64,000 bases of DNA from Hymenobacter lucidus. Lineage in GTDB: Bacteria; Bacteroidota; Bacteroidia; Cytophagales; Hymenobacteraceae. A program made the position numbers and the translations under genes. Below the pieces are notes generated by a model that worked only from the letters and a program-made list of their open reading frames with translations, was not told the origin of the DNA and did not search any database. Positions 35,043-42,719 of the stretch are shown here, piece after piece (position 1 is the stretch's first letter; each line of letters starts with the position of its first letter). The DNA is taken from assembly GCF_020447265.1 (NCBI RefSeq), contig NZ_JAJADR010000003.1, forward strand, positions 1 to 64,000, read 5' to 3'.

Positions 35043-35828
35043 TTAATAAAGTGTGTCTTTGCTGGTTTTCTCCTCCACCCCCAGCCCAAATAGCGCGAAA
35101 TCGTACTTCACCGGGTCGTGGGGGTCGAGCAGGCGCAGGTTGGCGGTCAGCTCCTCGGCGGCCCGCCAATCGACGACGGGGCGGGTGAGCAGGCCCAGCT
35201 GCCGGGCCTGGCGCTCCACGTGCACGTCGATGGGGCACACCAGCTCGGCCATCGGTAGGCGCGTCCAGAGGCCGAAATCCACGCCTTTATCGTCTTGCCG
35301 CACCATCCAGCGCAGATACATATTCACCCGCTTGCAGGCCGAGCCTCGGGCGGGCGTGGCCACGTGCTTGCGGGTGCGCTGGGGCGCGTCGTCGAGACTG
35401 AAGAACAAGTCGTGGAAGTTTTCGAGCCGCTCCCGCTGGGTATTGCCGTGCAGAAATGCGTCTTCGAGCGTAGTATGGTCGGCGTAGAACCAGCGCAGCC
35501 AGTACACGAAATACAGCAGGTCGGTGTCGCAGAAAGTACGGTGGCAGAAGCCGAGCAGCTTTTTCAGGTCCTCATCCTGGTGCTGAGTGATAAACTGGTG
35601 GGGCGCGTCGTCCATGCGGCGCAGCAGCTCCGTTACCTTACTGATGATGGTAGGGCGGCGGCCCCAGGCCAGCAGGGCGGCAAACAGGGCGCTGATTTCC
35701 ACGTCGGCCCGCTGCGAGAAGCGGTGCGGAATGCTGATGGGGTCGTGCTCGATAAAAGCCGGCTGGTTGTAGCGCGCGTAGCGCTCTTCCAGCACGGCCC
35801 GGATGTTTTGAATTTGCGCGGATTCCAC
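35043..35828 (-). CDS. TIGR02757 / DUF2400 family protein
   Basis: A 261-residue soluble protein of the TIGR02757 family, conserved and usually single-copy in Bacteroidota and relatives. Family markers are DPISIPHRFSQRADVEISALFAA, LLAWGRR, CHRTFCDTDLL and KRVNMYLRWMVR with PIDVHVERQARQLGL. The fold resembles HhH-GPD DNA glycosylases, so a DNA repair role is plausible but unproven. Complete. Confidence 0.9.
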   Translation of the reverse strand: MESAQIQNIRAVLEERYARYNQPAFIEHDPISIPHRFSQRADVEISALFAALLAWGRRPTIISKVTELLRRMDDAPHQFITQHQDEDLKKLLGFCHRTFCDTDLLYFVYWLRWFYADHTTLEDAFLHGNTQRERLENFHDLFFSLDDAPQRTRKHVATPARGSACKRVNMYLRWMVRQDDKGVDFGLWTRLPMAELVCPIDVHVERQARQLGLLTRPVVDWRAAEELTANLRLLDPHDPVKYDFALFGLGVEEKTSKDTLY

Positions 35829-35926
35829 GGCGTATGTCGAGGTAGAGGAAAGCTAAAAAATCACAAAGGCCATCATATCGACAGCCTTTGGAGGTATTCC
35901 TGCAAGTAGTGAAAGGCGTCAGGCCG

Positions 35927-36907
35927 TTACGGCACATAGGACGTTTCGACGCGGAAGCGGGAGTCGGGCGTAGCCAGCTTCTGCACGGCCCGGCGCGAGA
36001 GGCGCACCAGAATATTGCTGTTTTCGCCCGTATCGGGCAGCTGCCCAATCACGCGCACGTACACCGACTGGCCGTTCATAATGTTGCGCACCTGCATGAT
36101 GGTGCCTACGGGCGCGGTTTTGTGCAGGGCCAGGTACTTATCGGTGCCGCCGCCTTCGATGACGGCCGCCAAACCGCCTTCCGTCACCTTGCGCACGATT
36201 TCACTGGCCCGCTCGGGGGCGTGGTCCTCGTCTTTGCCGGCCGCGGCGGGCGTCACGGTGGCGGGCGGCGTTTCCTTGTCTTTGTCCTTATCGGTGTCGT
36301 CGGCGCGTTCCGGGCGGTTGTTAGGCGCCGGCGTCGGGGCTTTCGGGGCCGGGCTGGCCGCCGTTGGCTCTGGAACAGCAGCGGCGGTGCCGCCGGCGGG
36401 AATCACAATCAGGCTCTGGCCGATGCGCACCCCGGCATTATCGGGCAGCTTGTTGAGCTTGGCCAGTGCGTCGGGTGTCGTATTAAAGCGGCGGGCAATG
36501 GAAAACAGTGTTTGTCCCTTTTCTACCTTGTAGATCTTGTTGCCCTTGGCGTCGGTTGTCAGGTCGCGGGTAGCAGCGGCGCTGGGGGCCGGGGCAGCAG
36601 TTGGCTTAGCAGCCGTAGCGGCCGGCGTGTTCATCACCACGCGGTTGCGCGGCACGAGCACCACCTGGCCGGTGGTCAGGGTGCCTTCCAGCTTGGGGTT
36701 GGCTTCCACAATCTGATCCACGGGCACTTTATAGCGCCGGCTGAGCCCGTACAGGGTTTCGCCGGGGGCGACGCGGTGCTTGATCAGCACTTTATTATTC
36801 CGGTATTCAACCCCGATGGAATCGGGCAGGATGGCGGGACGAACAGCCGCCGAGGCGGAAAAACCACAGCCGACAAACGCGGCCAACAGCAATGAAAAAC
36901 GAGTCAT
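35927..36907 (-). CDS. LysM-domain protein with C-terminal RlpA-like region
   Basis: A 326-residue envelope protein. A Sec signal (MTRFSLLLAAFVGCGFSASA) is followed by two LysM repeats (HRVAPGETLYGLSRRYKV at about 40-85, and KVEKGQTLFSIARRFN at about 135-180), a Pro/Ala/Asp/Lys-rich linker (about 190-245), and a C-terminal double-psi barrel-like part (GTIMQVRNIMNGQSVYVRVIG). It should bind peptidoglycan. ATG 36907 gives the signal peptide. Convergent with nothing; upstream neighbour kdsB is divergent. Confidence 0.85.
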   Translation of the reverse strand: MTRFSLLLAAFVGCGFSASAAVRPAILPDSIGVEYRNNKVLIKHRVAPGETLYGLSRRYKVPVDQIVEANPKLEGTLTTGQVVLVPRNRVVMNTPAATAAKPTAAPAPSAAATRDLTTDAKGNKIYKVEKGQTLFSIARRFNTTPDALAKLNKLPDNAGVRIGQSLIVIPAGGTAAAVPEPTAASPAPKAPTPAPNNRPERADDTDKDKDKETPPATVTPAAAGKDEDHAPERASEIVRKVTEGGLAAVIEGGGTDKYLALHKTAPVGTIMQVRNIMNGQSVYVRVIGQLPDTGENSNILVRLSRRAVQKLATPDSRFRVETSYVP

Positions 36908-37155
36908 ACGGACAGGGCGCAAAAAACGGGCAACGGCGAAAAACTAGATGGATGGCACGCTGCCAGCAGCATAAACGCAGCCGAAAGATAAATAAATAAT
37001 CCTTGAGCAGACTGGATAAGACGGGCAAATCCGGCACAGAGGCGCGGGCGGGTAGCGGACCGGAGCAGCCGGTAGCGAATTTGGCGCCACATTGGGTGGA
37101 AGCTGAAATTCGGGGTACTTTCGGCTTCCGTTTCCCGCCTTCCCGCCCTGCCGCC

Positions 37156-37905
37156 ATGATCAACGCCATTGGTATTATCCCCTCCCGCTTCGCCTCCACC
37201 CGCCTGCCCGGCAAGCCCCTCACCGACTTAGGCGGCAAAACCATGATTCAGCGCGTGGTGGAGCAGGCCCGGCTGGCCAACCTGAGCCGGGTAGTAGTAG
37301 CCACCGACGACGAGCGGATTCTTAACCACGTGCGCAGCTTCGGCGGCGAGGCCGTCCTCACCTCCCCCGACCACCCCAGCGGCACCGACCGGGTATTCGA
37401 CGCCTACTGCCAGCTCGACACGCCCGCCGACTGCATCATCAACATTCAGGGCGACGAGCCCTTCATTCAGGCTGCCCAGATCAACGCCCTCATTACCCTG
37501 TTTGAGGCCGACCCACGCACCCAGTTGGCCACGCTGGTGAAGCCCGTGGTGACGGAGGAGGAGCTGTTTAGCCCGCACATGCCCAAGGTAGTAGTCGACA
37601 CCCGGGGCGAGGCGCTTTACTTCAGCCGCCACCCCCTGCCCTACCAGCGCCAGCACCCCCAGGACCAGTGGCTGGCCCACCACCGTTACCTGCGCCACAT
37701 CGGCCTCTACGCCTACCGCCCCGATATCCTGGCCGAGCTTACCCGCCTACCGCCCTCCACGTTGGAAGTGGCCGAGTCGCTGGAGCAGCTGCGGTGGCTG
37801 GAAAACGGCTACCACATCCTGACCGCCGAAACCGAGCTGGCCACCCTGGGCATCGACACGCCGGAAGACGTGGCCCGGGCCTTGACGCAGCTGGGCATCC
37901 GGTAG
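37156..37905 (+). CDS. kdsB: 3-deoxy-manno-octulosonate cytidylyltransferase KdsB
   Basis: A 249-residue enzyme making CMP-Kdo for lipopolysaccharide. Motifs: IPSRFASTRLPGKPL at the N-terminus (CTP binding), VVVATDDERI, TSPDHPSGTDR, NIQGDEPFI (metal Asp), and HIGLYAYR with EVAESLEQLRWLENGY. All family landmarks are present. ATG 37156 is at the normal N-terminus; an upstream extension from 37003 was rejected. Confidence 0.97.
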   Translation: MINAIGIIPSRFASTRLPGKPLTDLGGKTMIQRVVEQARLANLSRVVVATDDERILNHVRSFGGEAVLTSPDHPSGTDRVFDAYCQLDTPADCIINIQGDEPFIQAAQINALITLFEADPRTQLATLVKPVVTEEELFSPHMPKVVVDTRGEALYFSRHPLPYQRQHPQDQWLAHHRYLRHIGLYAYRPDILAELTRLPPSTLEVAESLEQLRWLENGYHILTAETELATLGIDTPEDVARALTQLGIR

Positions 37906-37926
37906 CCAGTTAGCCGCGTCGTTTTC

Positions 37927-38517
37927 CTATTGCTGATCTTCCCACTGCTCAATCGGGTGGACTCGATAAGCCGTGTTGGTCGTGCGTAGCGGAGCCGTGG
38001 CCCAGGTTGTTGTATCCCGTAAAAGAAGTTGGATGGTCCGCTCACAGTTCGGTTTACAGGAAAGCGGCGCGAAAACCAGGCACGTACTGTACTCCACCTC
38101 AATCCAGTCGTACTCATCGGTACTTTGCAGCACCGGCCGCAACTGCCGGGCAAAGTACCGGGCTTCTTTTCTGAGCGTACTACTGTCGCGGTTACAAAGC
38201 AGGCTAACCGTATTCTGCTCATACACGTGGACCATAAACGCGGTGCCAGTTGAGTCCAACGACTCCTTTTCCCCGTTCCGGTCGAAACCTGAGTAGCAAA
38301 CAAGGCTAAACCGGCGTTGCGTCGGAAAAAGTAGTGGCAGCCACCGCTGGATCCACGTTTTCTGGCCGCTGTCCGCACGCTGCAGGTAGTCGTTGAGTTC
38401 TTGCTCCACTACACGCTGTGCCTCATTAAGCGGCCGTTGTTTAGAGCCGCAGGCACTCATGCTCAAGCTGAAAAGGAGTGCTACACCCATCGTGGCAAAA
38501 CCGCCGAGCTTAGCCAC
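37927..38517 (-). CDS. Hypothetical lipoprotein
   Basis: A 196-residue protein with a lipoprotein signal ([14 protein letters not shown] as lipobox region), an amphipathic helix and then a strand-rich region with six cysteines outside the lipobox. No family recognised. Its start overlaps the SUI1 stop by 8 bases (37927-38517 against 38510-38860), so it is probably in that operon. The 3' end is 21 bases past the convergent kdsB stop. Confidence 0.6.
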   Translation of the reverse strand: MAKLGGFATMGVALLFSLSMSACGSKQRPLNEAQRVVEQELNDYLQRADSGQKTWIQRWLPLLFPTQRRFSLVCYSGFDRNGEKESLDSTGTAFMVHVYEQNTVSLLCNRDSSTLRKEARYFARQLRPVLQSTDEYDWIEVEYSTCLVFAPLSCKPNCERTIQLLLRDTTTWATAPLRTTNTAYRVHPIEQWEDQQ

Positions 38518-38860
38518 CGGCTTTCTTAGCCTTGTATTTCTGTTCGAGCAGCACTGCCAGCACTTTGTCGCGGAAGTCGCCCTGAATCAGGATTTCGCCG
38601 TCTTTGGCGTTGCCGCCCACGCCGCACTTGGTTTTGAGCAGCTTGGCCAGGCTCTGCAAATCCGCATCCTGGCCCACGAAGCCCGTAATGAGCGTGACTT
38701 GCTTGCCACCCCGGGCTTTCTTGTCGAGCTGCACGCGCAGGTTCTGCTGCTGGGACGGCAGGGTTTCGGCCGTTTCCTCCTCGCTGTGCTGGTATTCGAA
38801 ATCGGAATTGGTGGAATACACCACGCCTTCGCGGCCCCGGCGGTTCTTGTCGGCTTTCAT
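38510..38860 (-). CDS. SUI1/YciH family translation factor
   Basis: A 116-residue homolog of archaeal/eukaryotic eIF1 and E. coli YciH. After a charged N-terminus, the SUI1 core is seen as [39 protein letters not shown] and [18 protein letters not shown], where the conserved Gly-rich loop and GDxR are clear. YciH is thought to block initiation on weak mRNAs. ATG 38860 starts at MKADKNRRG; a 48-codon Cys-rich extension was rejected as unlike the family. Confidence 0.92.
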   Translation of the reverse strand: MKADKNRRGREGVVYSTNSDFEYQHSEEETAETLPSQQQNLRVQLDKKARGGKQVTLITGFVGQDADLQSLAKLLKTKCGVGGNAKDGEILIQGDFRDKVLAVLLEQKYKAKKAGG

Positions 38861-39019
38861 ATGGTGAAGTTGAGAAGTTGGGAGTTTGAGGTGCATGCGG
38901 CCTATGTGGCGCCGGCAAAAACAGGTAGCAATGGCTGCCGCAACAGGCAAAAAATGTGAGGTGAGTCGGTGCAAGCAAGTTGCGCAGATTGCACAGCAAC
39001 TCACAATTTCACCATCTCA

Positions 39020-39910
39020 CTATTTCACTGCCCCCACCGCTACTTCCAGCGCCAGGGGCTCCAGCCGCACGTCGAATTGTTGCGCGTCGCCCACGTAGTC
39101 GCCATCTACGTGGAAGCCCAGCGCCCGGGCGGCCTGCACCTGCACGCTGCTGCAAGTATGATACACGGCGGCTCCCGAAGTAGGCAAGTTACCCAGCGCC
39201 AGACCAATGCTTACACGTACGGCTCGGCGCAGCGGCAGCTCGTCAATCAGGCACAGATCCAGCAGCCCGTCGGAAATATTAGCCAGCGGCGCTATGTAGG
39301 CGTTGTTGCCGTACTGGGCCGCGTTGGCAAAGGCCAGCACGTAGCAGTTGGTTTCCAGCGCTTTACCCTGCATCGTCACCGTAATCGGGGTGGGTTGGTA
39401 GCGGCGGTATTCGCGCAGGGCCACTTGCACGTAGGTGCCCAGCCCGCGCGTACCGGCCACGGCAAAGCACTTGCTCACATGGGCATCGAACCCCAGGCCC
39501 GCCGTGCAGAAAAACGGGTGCCCATTGATATGCCCCACATCGATGCGCTGAAACGACGGAGCGGCCAGCAGCCGGATGGCCGCCGGTAAGGACAGCGGCA
39601 CCTTCAGGTGGCGGGCCAGCCCGTTGCCCGAGCCCCGGGGCAGAATGCCCAGTGCCGCCGTGGTACCCAGCAAGCCCCGCCCCACTTCGTTCACTGTGCC
39701 GTCGCCGCCCACGGCCACCACGATGCGGAAACCCTCATTGGCCGCCTGCCGGGCCAGTTCCACAGCGTGGCCGGCGTACTGCGTCAGCCGCACCTCGTAG
39801 TCGACGGCCGCCGGGCTGAGATACTGCGCCAGCAGCGCCGGCACATCCTGACGCCGGTTGGTGCCCGAGTTCGGGTTGATGAGAAAGCAAATCCGCAGCT
39901 TATCAGACAT
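39020..39910 (-). CDS. Diacylglycerol/lipid kinase family protein (YegS-like)
   Basis: A 296-residue member of the DAGK catalytic family. Motifs: NPNSGTNRR near the N-terminus (ATP loop), VVAVGGDGTVNEVGRGLL and GILPRGSGNGLARHL. Members phosphorylate diacylglycerol or related lipids; the lipid here is unknown. It lies 159 bases upstream of SUI1 on the same strand, with low-complexity repeats between them. Confidence 0.9.
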   Translation of the reverse strand: MSDKLRICFLINPNSGTNRRQDVPALLAQYLSPAAVDYEVRLTQYAGHAVELARQAANEGFRIVVAVGGDGTVNEVGRGLLGTTAALGILPRGSGNGLARHLKVPLSLPAAIRLLAAPSFQRIDVGHINGHPFFCTAGLGFDAHVSKCFAVAGTRGLGTYVQVALREYRRYQPTPITVTMQGKALETNCYVLAFANAAQYGNNAYIAPLANISDGLLDLCLIDELPLRRAVRVSIGLALGNLPTSGAAVYHTCSSVQVQAARALGFHVDGDYVGDAQQFDVRLEPLALEVAVGAVK

Positions 39911-39965
39911 AGACGGCAACAACGCAACAGGTAGCGAAAAGTTGATCAGCAGGCCACAGCCCGCA

Positions 39966-39996
39966 ACAAAAAAGCCCGCCCAACCGGGCAGGCTTC
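39966..39996 (-). terminator. Terminator of gap
   Basis: Stem of about 10 bp with one mismatch, seen in both strands' sense around 39972-39995, with a T run after it on the minus strand. It separates gap from the lipid kinase gene. Confidence 0.65.
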
Positions 39997-40025
39997 TTTG
40001 GAATACTCAAGGTAGCAGATGCTCC

Positions 40026-41033
40026 TTACTTGCTCATGGCCTCACCCAATTTCTGGATCAGGTCGGCGGTGCGGGTGCTATAGCCGGTTTCGTTGTCGTA
40101 CCAGCCAATTACTTTAGCGAGCGTGCCGCTAGCCGAAGTCAGCTCCGAGTCAAAGATGCAGCTGTGCTTGTTGCCCACGATGTCGATGCTCACGATGGGG
40201 TCGGTGGTGTACTCGATGATGCCTTTCATGGCACCTTCCGAGGCCGACTTCAGCGCTTCGTTGATCTGCTCTTTCGTAGCTTCCTTCTTCAGAATCACGG
40301 TCAGGTCGGTCATCGAGCCATCCGGCACGGGCACGCGCATGGCCAAGCCATCGAGCTTGCCTTTCAGCGTAGGCAGTACCAGGCCCACGGCCTTGGCAGC
40401 ACCAGTGCTGGTGGGGATAATGCTATAGGCCGCAGCCCGGGCGCGGCGCAGGTCCTTGTGGGGTGCGTCCTGCAGGTTCTGGTCGGAGGTGTAAGCGTGT
40501 ACGGTCGTGATGTAGCCTTTCTCAATGCCAAACACCTCGTCGAGCACCTTGGCCATTGGGGCTAGGCAGTTGGTGGTGCAGCTGGCGTTCGAAATGATGG
40601 TTTCGTCGCCGGTCAGGATATCTTCGTTTACGCCCAGTACCACCGTTGGAATATTGCCGGTAGCGGGAGCCGAAATCACCACTTTTTTAGCGCCAGCGGT
40701 GATGTGCTGACCAGCGCCAGCCTCATCCACGAAGCGGCCCGTCGATTCGAGCACTACGTCGACGCCCATCTTGCCCCAGGGCAGCAGCTTGGGGTCGCGC
40801 TCGGCGAGAGCGGCAATGCGCACGCCGTTTACCGTCAGGCTCTCCTCGTCGTAGGTTACCGTGCCGTCGAAGCGGCCGTGTACGGAGTCGTACTTCAGCA
40901 GGTGCGCCAGCGTCTTGTTATCAGTCAGGTCGTTGATGGCGACTACTTCCACGTTGTCGCGGCCGAGCAGCGACTTGAACGTCAGGCGGCCAATGCGGCC
41001 GAAGCCGTTAATGGCGACTTTTATTTTAGCCAT
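40026..41033 (-). CDS. gap: Glyceraldehyde-3-phosphate dehydrogenase, type I
   Basis: A 335-residue NAD-dependent enzyme of glycolysis and gluconeogenesis. [14 protein letters not shown] (Rossmann loop) starts at residue 11, the catalytic Cys is in [11 protein letters not shown] (about 152-155), the His partner in VHAYTSDQ, and [11 protein letters not shown] ends the protein. Complete and normal length. Preceded by a plausible promoter. Confidence 0.98.
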   Translation of the reverse strand: MAKIKVAINGFGRIGRLTFKSLLGRDNVEVVAINDLTDNKTLAHLLKYDSVHGRFDGTVTYDEESLTVNGVRIAALAERDPKLLPWGKMGVDVVLESTGRFVDEAGAGQHITAGAKKVVISAPATGNIPTVVLGVNEDILTGDETIISNASCTTNCLAPMAKVLDEVFGIEKGYITTVHAYTSDQNLQDAPHKDLRRARAAAYSIIPTSTGAAKAVGLVLPTLKGKLDGLAMRVPVPDGSMTDLTVILKKEATKEQINEALKSASEGAMKGIIEYTTDPIVSIDIVGNKHSCIFDSELTSASGTLAKVIGWYDNETGYSTRTADLIQKLGEAMSK

Positions 41034-41087
41034 AATAAAGGGAGATGAGGTTTAACGGCCCCTACGGAACCGAGTGAAAACGCGGAG

Positions 41088-41119
41088 CGAAGGTACCGGG
41101 TACGGTTAACTTCGCCAAA
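41088..41119 (-). promoter_or_regulatory. Putative gap promoter
   Basis: On the minus strand, TTTG (41119-41116) is followed after 20 bases by TACCTTCG, one base from the TAnnTTTG consensus. The position is about 55 bases before the gap ATG. Confidence 0.45.
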
Positions 41120-41291
41120 TCAATATCCATCCCCTAAAAACACCGCCAATTTTGAGGTCTAGCAGGCTCTTTGGCCGGACCCAAACAAGGCGTATTTCTA
41201 TAATGGCGCGGCTTATTGGCGACAGTGTCATTTTTTTCGCCTGAAAATCAGCCATTTTACGACTCGAAACCCGTTTTTTTTGAATCAGGTC

Positions 41292-41321
41292 TTGTGCCAC
41301 CGGTTGTCTTATCTATCTTTG
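41292..41321 (+). promoter_or_regulatory. Promoter of the tRNA-Glu genes
   Basis: TTG (41292-41294), 19-base spacer, then TATCTTTG (41314-41321). Both elements and spacing match the Bacteroidota consensus. Transcription should start near 41328, some 24 bases before the first tRNA. Confidence 0.75.
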
Positions 41322-41351
41322 CAGCATCAAAACGGGTTCGGGACATTATAT

Positions 41352-41423
41352 GGTCCGTTCGTCTAGGGGTTAGGACAGTAGATTTTCATTCTACCAACAG
41401 GGGTTCGATTCCCCTACGGACTA
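41352..41423 (+). tRNA. tRNA-Glu (anticodon TTC), copy 1
   Basis: A 72-nt cloverleaf: 7-bp acceptor stem GGTCCGT/ACGGACT (G1-T72 wobble), D arm GTCT/GGAC, anticodon stem GTAGA/TCTAC with loop TTTTCAT giving anticodon TTC, T arm AGGGG-TTCGATT-CCCCT. CCA is not encoded, so it is added later. Confidence 0.95.
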
Positions 41424-41444
41424 CTAACCGACTCGTTTTGACAT

Positions 41445-41516
41445 GGTCCGTTCGTCTAGGGGTTAGGACAGTAGATTTTCATTCTACCAACAGGGGTTCG
41501 ATTCCCCTACGGACTA
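41445..41516 (+). tRNA. tRNA-Glu (anticodon TTC), copy 2
   Basis: Identical in all 72 bases to the first copy and 93 bases downstream; identity continues a few bases either side. Both copies should be cut from one transcript ended by the terminator at 41547. Confidence 0.95.
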
Positions 41517-41546
41517 CTTAACCAAGCTACTTGGTTTATTTTTTCA

Positions 41547-41578
41547 AAAGGCCCCTTGCGCAAGCAAGGGGCCTTTTT
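41547..41578 (+). terminator. Terminator of the tRNA-Glu transcript
   Basis: 13-bp perfect stem (41547-41559 with 41564-41576), 4-base loop, then a T run. Confidence 0.85.
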
Positions 41579-41911
41579 TATTGGCCATTACGCACAGGCA
41601 ACGGCCCCAGCAGCCAGTGTTGCTACCGGTCTTTGAGGCTTGACTGGGTGCTTTCTTTAATGTGTCTGGGTCCCGGCTAGCTCTGCCGTAGAGGTGCCGT
41701 GGTACCAGCCCCTAAGAGGGCTACAAGCAACCATTTCCCTTATTTCTTGCTCAATGTTAGAAGGTTCTGTTTGATGCAGCACCTATATATAATATTTCAT
41801 ACAAACAATATAACATTTAACACACAACTAGAAATACTACTTACCCATGCTTTACCTTACAGGGCATTATATTACGCTTACCGTTGCTCTACTCCACACC
41901 TTACTGCTCCT
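41579..41911. other. AT-rich leader region of the TonB module
   Basis: About 330 bases with no gene. From about 41775 to 41880 the sequence is clearly richer in A/T than the surroundings. It is likely the promoter region of the following secreted-protein gene; no clear TAnnTTTG with a proper -33 was found. Confidence 0.45.
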
Positions 41912-42658
41912 ATGAAAACATCAGGATTGCTTTATGGCCTCATGCTGCTGGGCCTACTACAGGCCCACGGCTCCCGGGCCCAGGCAATAAAGCCTGATTC
42001 CAGCTTCCTAGCTCTAGCTTCCGCCAAAATGGCAAGCCTACAGCTGGAGGACCCGGACAACAGCTCCCACCTATACAATGGGGCGGAATACGTCCACTAC
42101 GAAAGAATGTACACCCACGTCGAGGGGCACCAGTTCTTTCAGACTACTGAGCTGCAGCCCGGTGATATTTATTACGACGGCGCGCTCTACCACAATATTC
42201 CGCTGCTGTACGATATCAAGCTGGACCAGGTAGTGCTGAAGTTTCCAAAGAGTCCGCTCCAGCTGAAGCTGGTCAACGAGAAGCTAATGTCTTTTACTGT
42301 CAATCAGCACACTTTTGTGCGTTTGGTAGGCGATAATACGGCTAAGGCTGCGGTACCCACCGGTTTTTACGACGTTCGGTTGGAGGGCAAGACGCGGGTG
42401 CTGGCCCGGCGGATAAAAAAAGCCAATGAGACGATTACCACCACCGGTGTAGAGTTATCCTTCGACGAGGCCGACAAATTCTATGTCGAGAAAGGCGGGG
42501 TAGTTTACCCCATCAGCGGCAAAGGAGCATTTGTGGCGGTGCTGGAAGACAAGAAGAAGGAGTTGCGAAAATATATCAGCACCCAGAAGCTGAAATTCAC
42601 GAAGGAGCAGCAGGAAGCTTCCTTTATCAAGCTGGCGCAGTACTACAACACGCTATAA
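41912..42658 (+). CDS. Hypothetical secreted protein, first gene of the TonB module
   Basis: A 248-residue protein with a Sec signal (MKTSGLLYGLMLLGLLQAHG). The mature part is strand-rich with an Asp/Tyr-rich start (EDPDNSSHLYNGAEYVHYE) and a charged C-terminal helical stretch rich in Lys/Glu/Gln. No family recognised. The longer reading frame from 41699 was rejected. It lies 61 bases before the TonB receptor gene and is probably co-transcribed, so it may be an accessory surface or periplasmic factor of that receptor. Confidence 0.65.
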   Translation: MKTSGLLYGLMLLGLLQAHGSRAQAIKPDSSFLALASAKMASLQLEDPDNSSHLYNGAEYVHYERMYTHVEGHQFFQTTELQPGDIYYDGALYHNIPLLYDIKLDQVVLKFPKSPLQLKLVNEKLMSFTVNQHTFVRLVGDNTAKAAVPTGFYDVRLEGKTRVLARRIKKANETITTTGVELSFDEADKFYVEKGGVVYPISGKGAFVAVLEDKKKELRKYISTQKLKFTKEQQEASFIKLAQYYNTL

Positions 42659-42719
42659 CGCGCGGTTTATTTTTATCCGTTGGTCTGCCCATTCCCTCAC
42701 CTGTAGCACAATCATTAGT

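Larger units (their letters stand above)
41034..41351. other. Divergent intergenic region, gap and tRNA-Glu
   Basis: About 318 bases between gap and the first tRNA. It holds the gap promoter-like elements at 41088-41119 (minus strand) and the tRNA promoter at 41292-41321 (plus strand). No other gene or repeat was seen. Confidence 0.7.

Noticed and set aside
41216..41521. ORF across the tRNA-Glu pair
   Set aside because: Translation repeats itself because it reads through two identical tRNA genes.
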